64,000 nt of DNA from Moesziomyces globuligerus (Eukaryota; Basidiomycota; Ustilaginomycetes; Ustilaginales; Ustilaginaceae): positions 248,001 through 312,000 of the forward strand of contig JARVLF010000007.1 of NCBI GenBank assembly GCA_030849465.1. The letters run 5' to 3'. Shown piece by piece: positions 58,727 to 64,000 of this stretch. The position numbers and the translations under genes are program-made. The first letter of the stretch is position 1, and each line of letters opens with the position of its first letter. The notes beneath the pieces were generated by a model. The model saw nothing but the letters and a program-made list of their open reading frames with translations. It had not been told where the DNA came from and made no database searches.

Positions 58727-60499
58727 ATGTCGTCATCCACGGCATCCCAGCAGGCTGAGGGTCAGGCCAAGTCGGCCAAGCCCAACAACGAAAAGGTCGA
58801 AGCCCCACCTCTCGTCTACCTCACCAACAAGTGGATCCAGGAGCTCACGCAGCGCATCCGTGCGCGTCCCATCCCATGGGAGGGCTACCATCGCGCCGAC
58901 CTTCTCAGCGCCGACGAGCTCAAGATGATCAAGAGCGTCGATGCCATCGTCATCGGCCAGAACCGCTCCAAGCTCGATCCGCTCCTCGACGAGCACGGCG
59001 CCGACTACGTCTCGCTCTATCTTCGCCTGCTCTCCAAGCTCAGCCGCACCGATACCCTCCAGCAGATCCTCGTGCTCGTAGACGACATGCTCTCCGATCG
59101 CGACGACCGCATCGAGCTCTTCCTCTCCCTCCACGGCCAGGAGGAGCAGGACGGCATCGGGTTCCCCTGGAAGCCCTTCGTCAAGCTCCTCGACGTCCCC
59201 GACGACTTTGTCCAGATGAAGTCGGCCCAGTTCCTCACGCTACTCCTCGTCTTCTCCGCCACGCACTCGTCGCAACCTCAGCCGCCATCCTCCGTGCTGC
59301 CTCGCTTGCTCACCTTCCTCTCCTCCCTCTTGAGAGGCGCCAGCAACAAGGCCGCCGCAAGCGTATCCGGACGCCCCGCCGCCAACGCCAACGCCTCGCC
59401 CTCCCTTCGCCGCATGTCGCCCGACTACGCCGACGGAAACGGTCCCGAGATCGCCCTCGTGCTGCTCGAGGCGCTCCTGCGCACGCAGAAGTACCGCGTC
59501 GAGGCGTGGGAGTACGATGTCGCCAAGATGGGTCAGCCGCCTGCATCGTCTGGCAAGGCGAAAGCCACGAGCGACGACGAAGAGCAACAGCAGCAGCAGC
59601 AGCAGCAGTCGGAAGACGTCGACCGGGGCTTCCTTTCGGAGCTTGCGCACATCTTGCGGTTGAGCAACGTGCCTGCTGGAGGGTCGTCGTTCAACTCGAG
59701 CGCCAACTCGCCTGCGGGTTCGGGCAGTGCGACGCCCTCGCGCCAGACGGGCGGCAGCTCGGTGGCGAGCACACTGGTGGCGGGTGCCAACAACGGCACC
59801 AACGCGACGCGGGCGGGTACGCAGCTGGTGTACCAGGTGGTGCTGTGCTTTTGGCTGCTGAGCTTCCACGGCGAGATCGCCTCGGAGCTCAACGTCAAGC
59901 TGGGGCTGGTGCCTCTGCTGGTGGATGTGGCGCGCAACGCGGTCAAGGAGAAGGTGACGCGCGTGACCGTGGCGACGCTGCGCAACCTGCTTGCCAAGGC
60001 GGCCGAGGTGAATGCGCCCGTGATGCTGGGCAGCAAGTGTCTGCCCTTGACCGAGAACCTGCTCGCGCGCAAGTGGTCGGACGAGGAGATCGAAGAGGAT
60101 CTCGAGTTCCTTCGCTCCGAGCTCGCAGAGAGGCTCAAGACCATGACGACCTGGGACGAGTATCTCTCCGAGCTGCAGTCGGGTCAGCTTACCTTTGAGA
60201 GCCCCGTGCACGAACTCGATGAGTTTTGGAAGGAGAATGCACCCAAGCTCGTCGAGGACGATGGAAAGGTGCTCAAGCAACTCGTCGACGTGCTCGGTCA
60301 GTCGGAGGATCCCACCACGCTCGCCGTCGCCTGCTCCGACATTGGCAAGTTTGTCCACTTCTTCGAACAGGGCAAACGTCGCGTCGGCGACCTCGGCGCA
60401 AAGACAAAGATCATGTCCCTCATGTCCCACCCTGACCCCAACGTCAAGTACCACGCCCTTCACACCGTCGCCAAACTCGTCTCCGCCAGCTGGCGTTAG
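58727..60499 (+). CDS. VMA13: V-ATPase subunit H (VMA13)
   Basis: A 590-residue subunit of the peripheral V1 sector of the vacuolar H+-ATPase, which couples V1 to Vo and inhibits free V1. The N-terminal helical-repeat domain contains LVYLTNKWIQELTQRIRARPIPWEGYHRADLLS and SRTDTLQQILVLVDDMLSDRDDRIELF. The C-terminal part holds LVYQVVLCFWLLSFHGEIASEL, ELDEFWKENAPKL and the terminal ACSDIGKFVHFFEQGKRRV with MSLMSHPDPNVKYHALHTVAKLV, all diagnostic. Between them a low-complexity insertion with a Gln run (about residues 287-294) and Ser/Gly/Asn-rich sequence (to about 365) makes it longer than yeast Vma13 (478 residues). The ATG at 58727 follows a pyrimidine-rich leader. Confidence 0.94.
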   Translation: MSSSTASQQAEGQAKSAKPNNEKVEAPPLVYLTNKWIQELTQRIRARPIPWEGYHRADLLSADELKMIKSVDAIVIGQNRSKLDPLLDEHGADYVSLYLRLLSKLSRTDTLQQILVLVDDMLSDRDDRIELFLSLHGQEEQDGIGFPWKPFVKLLDVPDDFVQMKSAQFLTLLLVFSATHSSQPQPPSSVLPRLLTFLSSLLRGASNKAAASVSGRPAANANASPSLRRMSPDYADGNGPEIALVLLEALLRTQKYRVEAWEYDVAKMGQPPASSGKAKATSDDEEQQQQQQQQSEDVDRGFLSELAHILRLSNVPAGGSSFNSSANSPAGSGSATPSRQTGGSSVASTLVAGANNGTNATRAGTQLVYQVVLCFWLLSFHGEIASELNVKLGLVPLLVDVARNAVKEKVTRVTVATLRNLLAKAAEVNAPVMLGSKCLPLTENLLARKWSDEEIEEDLEFLRSELAERLKTMTTWDEYLSELQSGQLTFESPVHELDEFWKENAPKLVEDDGKVLKQLVDVLGQSEDPTTLAVACSDIGKFVHFFEQGKRRVGDLGAKTKIMSLMSHPDPNVKYHALHTVAKLVSASWR

Positions 60500-60646
60500 C
60501 CCGCGCCTGCCCACTGCCACCCATCCGTACCGTCTCTCCTCTCGTCCAGTACATCTCTCCCCCAACCACGTTCTCGTTTATGCCACTTCGTTCGTCCTCC
60601 CGTTGCGCACGCAGCCAAGTCAAAATTGCATTGTGTGCGGTGGTTT

Positions 60647-62260
60647 CTAGATGAGCAAGGGCGAGTCGATGACGGAGAAGCCGACGGCGACGCCGCCCTC
60701 GTCGCTCTCCCTGCCCTTTGTTCGGAGCAAGTAGCCTCCCGACTCGTGGTGGTGGATCGTAGGCGTAGCGTTGGCGCCGGATTCAAAGAGGATCGCGCCG
60801 TAGACGCCGAGTTCGGAGACGGTGTCCTTGGCGAGCACGGCGCCCGTGGTCGGATTGGCGGGGGTGGCAGCCTTGACGAGCAAGTTGCCAAGTCCCGCGG
60901 GAGGCTTGATGAGGCTCATGAGGATGTACGCCTGCCTGCGCGCGACACTCGTCGCTGCATCTCCCTGCTCGAGCTCGCGGAGGAAGGTGGGGATGTCGTG
61001 GCGGTAGACGTTGTTGCCGCCACCTTCGCGCTGCGGCTTGAGCACAAAGTGCTCGGGCGCGTTGAGCGCGAGCTCGTAGCCGCGCCGGCCGAGTTCCGAG
61101 TCGTCGAGCGGATAGAGGTCAGTGAACGTCTCGCGCAGCTGCTCCGACGTCGCAGCGCGCGAGCCAAGAGGTGCCAGCAGCGCCTCGAGCTCCCCGGGCT
61201 CGGCCAGCACCTGCTGCACCTTCTTGGCGCCCGCGAGCTGCACGGCGATCGAGGGACACTTGATGGCACGGCTGAGCTCGAGGCGCTTGCGCGTCTCCCA
61301 CTCGGTCGACCCCGGATAGTCGCCCGGGCCATAGCCGGCGCGGAAGTACACGACACTGATCTCGATCTGCCCGAGCACGGGGTGGTCGAGGTAGAGCGTG
61401 CGGCTCGCGTCCTCCGCCGGCGCAGTGACGCGTTGCGCGATCTCGGCAAAGCTTTGTCGCACCACTCGGATGCCGTCGCGCTGCAGCGCATGCTCGAGCG
61501 GACGTTGATCGAACGCGTTCCTCTCACCCTCCTGCACGACAAAGAGCACGTACACGTTCTTGCTCGTCGCCCCGCCCTTTTGCGCTCTGTACGCCGCATG
61601 GGCTGCCGCCAATCCGCCAGCCAGGACGTCCTGGGCCTTGTTCTGGGGCAGGTTGGCTAGGTCCGCCAGCCGCGGGTCGACACTGAGATAGTCGGTAGTC
61701 TTGGCCAAGTGTCTATGGAGAGCATTGACCCTCGTGCAGAGTGCGCCGAACGAGGCGCTGATGGTGTTGAACTCGACCTGCTTTAGACCGAGCTCGCCCG
61801 AGCGGCTGCCCATCTGTGCCTCGGGAGCTGCGGCGCTCTCGTGATCGTGCAGGAGGTAGTCGCTGCGAAAGAGACCGAGGGATAGCGGCTGGACGAGGTC
61901 GTCCTTGACGGCGACGTAGATGTCCCAGAGCTGCTTCTGGAACTCGTCGACGTGCACGACCGACTCGCCGATGACGCGCGAGAGGAAGGCGTGGTCCGCC
62001 GAGACGTGCGCGTAGAGCTGGTCGTAGGTCGGCTGGACCGCCTGCGCCTTGTCGAAGAGCGCGCGCGGGAAGGGCGAAGGGAGCAGCGAGAAGGGCGCGT
62101 GGATGGCGCTGTCGCTCGCGGGTGCAGCAGAGGCGTCGACGGGGACAGGGCGATAGACGATGCCGTGGGCGAGCGCATAGTCGGTGGCCTGCGCCGAGAG
62201 ATAGTCGCGGCTCGCACTCGGAAGCGCCGGTGGCCACGCTGGCAGGTTTGGCGAGCTCAT
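60647..62260 (-). CDS. GSH2: Glutathione synthetase (eukaryotic type)
   Basis: A 537-residue cytosolic enzyme that joins gamma-glutamylcysteine and glycine using ATP. Conserved features in order: ADHAFLSRVI, RSDYLLHDHE, LKQVEFNTISASFGAL (substrate site), VYFRAGYGPGDYP, RAIKCPSIAVQLAGAKKVQQVL, FVLKPQREGGGNNVYR (glycine-rich ATP loop) and a C-terminal LRTKGRESDEGGVAVGFSVIDSPLLI. Length is near the family's usual 475-540. The start at 62260 is chosen because upstream in-frame sequence is not conserved-looking. It shares a 331-base divergent promoter with MED31. Confidence 0.95.
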   Translation of the reverse strand: MSSPNLPAWPPALPSASRDYLSAQATDYALAHGIVYRPVPVDASAAPASDSAIHAPFSLLPSPFPRALFDKAQAVQPTYDQLYAHVSADHAFLSRVIGESVVHVDEFQKQLWDIYVAVKDDLVQPLSLGLFRSDYLLHDHESAAAPEAQMGSRSGELGLKQVEFNTISASFGALCTRVNALHRHLAKTTDYLSVDPRLADLANLPQNKAQDVLAGGLAAAHAAYRAQKGGATSKNVYVLFVVQEGERNAFDQRPLEHALQRDGIRVVRQSFAEIAQRVTAPAEDASRTLYLDHPVLGQIEISVVYFRAGYGPGDYPGSTEWETRKRLELSRAIKCPSIAVQLAGAKKVQQVLAEPGELEALLAPLGSRAATSEQLRETFTDLYPLDDSELGRRGYELALNAPEHFVLKPQREGGGNNVYRHDIPTFLRELEQGDAATSVARRQAYILMSLIKPPAGLGNLLVKAATPANPTTGAVLAKDTVSELGVYGAILFESGANATPTIHHHESGGYLLRTKGRESDEGGVAVGFSVIDSPLLI

Positions 62261-62591
62261 TGTTGGCGCGCGAGTTTGATGATGGATGGTCGGCAAGAAG
62301 CTGACGAGGAGCCGAGAAGAAGTGGAGAGTTCGATGCAGCCCGTGCGGGCGCAGCAGGGGATAGCATCGCGCCATCCGAAAGCGCATCTTGCGAAAGCCA
62401 AAGCCAACCTTTTTTGTCGGCTTATTTCCGAAGGACCCTGAAAGTGCACGCACGGCTCGGCCGGTTTGGGTCGTCTCCACCATCACACGTCGGCGTCGGC
62501 GCCCTCCGAAGCTTACCGTCCCAGAAGTCGGCTACTGCGCAGATCCTGAAACGGGAACTCAGGACGAACTACCTGCTGAATCGCCAAGTCG
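62261..62591. promoter_or_regulatory. Compact divergent promoter, GSH2 / MED31
   Basis: A 331-base interval between opposed starts, the shortest divergent promoter in the window. No TATA box is obvious. Confidence 0.5.
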
Positions 62592-63029
62592 ATGACAATG
62601 GAAGCTGAGACCGCCGCTGCTGCGGCTGCAACGAACCTCGGCAGCTCCGACATCGACGCCAAGTTGCGGCAGGAGAACCAGGCGGCGTTCTCGCGTGATC
62701 TCGAGTTCCTCTCGTCGCTCGCCAACCCTTACTACCTCAACCATCTCGCGCTCTCGGGCGTGCTCTCGTCGCCTTCGTTCCTGCGCTACCTCAAATACCT
62801 CGACTACTTCCGCCATCCGCGCTACGTCAAGTACCTCCAGTATCCTCACGCGCTCCACTTCCTCGATCTCCTGCAGACGCACAACGACTTCCGCCTCGCA
62901 TGCAGAGATCCAGCTTTTGTCGGCGAGGTCATGGCGAAACAAGTCGCCCACTGGGCAACATGGCGTGACCCGGATGCAAACGCAGACTCGGACCCACCCG
63001 AGTCATCACACACTACCGCTGAGGCCTAG
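62592..63029 (+). CDS. MED31: Mediator subunit MED31 (SOH1)
   Basis: A 145-residue Mediator middle-module subunit. The conserved MED31 core covers about residues 30-110: DLEFLSSLANPYYLNHLA, then FLRYLKYLDYFRHPRYVKYLQYPHALHFLDLLQ, and ends with FRLACRDPAFVGEVMAKQVAHW. Both termini are short and variable. Two ATG codons are close together at 62592 and 62598; the first is used. No intron is seen. Confidence 0.96.
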   Translation: MTMEAETAAAAAATNLGSSDIDAKLRQENQAAFSRDLEFLSSLANPYYLNHLALSGVLSSPSFLRYLKYLDYFRHPRYVKYLQYPHALHFLDLLQTHNDFRLACRDPAFVGEVMAKQVAHWATWRDPDANADSDPPESSHTTAEA

Positions 63030-63181
63030 CTTCGCCTGCATCCTCCAATATACCCACTGCCATCACACACAGTCTCTCCGCAACGCGAGTCACACATCTC
63101 AGGGCGAATCGCAGCCGAGCGTCTAGGGGGTCTCGGTGTTGCTAAGAGGGATAGCATCGTGCACATTGATGGCGCAAAAGG

Positions 63182-64000
63182 CTAACGCAAGTGCGCATGG
63201 TGATGTTCTTCCACCAGTCCCTGACCCGTGATCCGTTCGCCCGACGTGCTCCATCCATCCATTCCTGCCTCCTCTTCGATCTTGCGCAGACGTTCGCGCT
63301 CCCGCTCGCGCTCCTCCTCGGTCATGCGCGCCGCGTAGGGTTTCGAGACGATCTCCTGGCTGATCCGTTGTGTATCGAGCTCCAGCGCATCCGACTCGCC
63401 CGTGTTCTTGCGCCTCGCTCCCTTTCTCCGCTCGTGATCCTCGTCAAACAGCAGACTGTCCTCGTCCTCCTCGGCGCCGACATGCTCGTAGCCGCTGCCA
63501 CGTCCAGCTCCGCGCGATGCCCCTGTCCGCTGTCCACTACCGCCCGCGCCGGCAACGCCGCCAAAGATCGAGCTGGCACGCGAGCGGATGCTCTCGCCGA
63601 GTTCGTTGAGGCCGGCGATCTCCTGGCCGACCGAGTCGGCGCCGCGCGTGATGAGGCGGTACTTGAGCAGGTTGTACAGCGCGATGCCCAGCAGCGTGAT
63701 GCACAGACCGGTCACGTTGATCGGCGTGAGCTCGTCGCCGAAGACGCTGCTGGCCAACGCGATGGTCAGCACCTCCTTGAAGATGCCCGCTACGCTCAGC
63801 GTCACCACGCTCGTGCGCTTGATGAGCGCAAACTCGGCGAGGTTCATCCCGAACGCCAGGATGCCCGGCGCACCGATGAGCCCGATGGTACGCAGCGCGT
63901 GCGGCAGCGTATCAAAGTAGCCCGACTTGGCCGCAAAGATGGCGTGCCACGACTCGAAGATCGCCGAGAGCGATATGAGGAGGACACCCATCACAGGCGC
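63182..64000 (-). CDS. C-terminal part of an SLC35C2-type nucleotide-sugar/triose-phosphate transporter (5' end beyond the window)
   Basis: The frame is open to the right edge of the window, so only the last 272 codons are visible. Four or so hydrophobic helices are seen: GVLLISLSAIFESWHAIFA, LRTIGLIGAPGILAFGMNLAEFALI, TSVVTLSVAGIFKEVLTIALASSVFG and INVTGLCITLLGIALYNLLKY. These are characteristic of the TPT/SLC35C2 (yeast YMD8-like) group of the drug/metabolite transporter superfamily; the TSVVTLSVAGIFKEVLTI block is the best match. A hydrophilic Gly/Arg/Glu-rich tail of about 150 residues follows. The substrate is unknown. It converges on MED31. Confidence 0.75.
   Translation of the reverse strand, partial: APVMGVLLISLSAIFESWHAIFAAKSGYFDTLPHALRTIGLIGAPGILAFGMNLAEFALIKRTSVVTLSVAGIFKEVLTIALASSVFGDELTPINVTGLCITLLGIALYNLLKYRLITRGADSVGQEIAGLNELGESIRSRASSIFGGVAGAGGSGQRTGASRGAGRGSGYEHVGAEEDEDSLLFDEDHERRKGARRKNTGESDALELDTQRISQEIVSKPYAARMTEEERERERERLRKIEEEAGMDGWSTSGERITGQGLVEEHHHAHLR

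Overview
The window is nuclear DNA of a smut-type basidiomycete (Ustilaginaceae-like). The evidence is high GC, mostly intron-poor genes, short 65-110 nt GT-AG introns, long pyrimidine-rich and AUG-poor 5' leaders, and above all a UPA2-type multi-PAM2 protein ending in GWW, a protein described from Ustilago maydis. I see no mobile element, rRNA, tRNA or CRISPR array that I can support. Twenty-five protein genes can be supported, most with recognisable eukaryotic orthologues; one runs off the right edge and the first may extend further left.

Layout. 0-10.5 kb: SLX4-like nuclease scaffold, secreted GH128 glucanase, SLC35F5-like transporter, SEC20 SNARE, mitochondrial uL16m, SFT1/BET1-type SNARE, and the mitochondrial J-protein JAC1/HSCB. 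10.5-18.2 kb: a long gene-free stretch, then a PSP1-domain protein behind a TATA box and a leader of more than 800 nt with no ATG. 18.9-32.6 kb: ARMT1/DUF89 phosphatase with a large insertion, VMA12, the 2,096-residue UPA2, a probable SMN orthologue with complementary repeat arrays, and a GATA zinc-finger protein with a long leader and a uORF. 32.6-39 kb: gene-poor. 39-51.8 kb: Zn2Cys6 factor, FAR-17a/AIG1-like membrane protein, MFAP1 spliceosome factor, YPT7 (Rab7) divergent from ATG16, then ARP5. 51.9-64 kb: RRP1, GTPBP1-type GTPase, mL46, VMA13, glutathione synthetase divergent from MED31, and a truncated SLC35C2-type transporter.

There is no operon logic. Genes alternate strand, and several pairs share short divergent promoters: uL16m/SFT1, YPT7/ATG16 and GSH2/MED31. 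A loose functional theme is the endomembrane-vacuole axis: SEC20, SFT1, VMA12, VMA13, YPT7, ATG16 and the endosomal mRNA-transport scaffold UPA2. I treat this as an observation, not as a proven cluster.

The observations most worth following are the SMN orthologue with opposed complementary minisatellites, the AUG-free leader of the PSP1 gene, the repeat-bearing insertion in the DUF89 phosphatase, the micro-exons in the YPT7 P-loop region, and the zinc-knuckle/RE-repeat extension of MFAP1. Product names come from reading motifs by eye. No database search was run.
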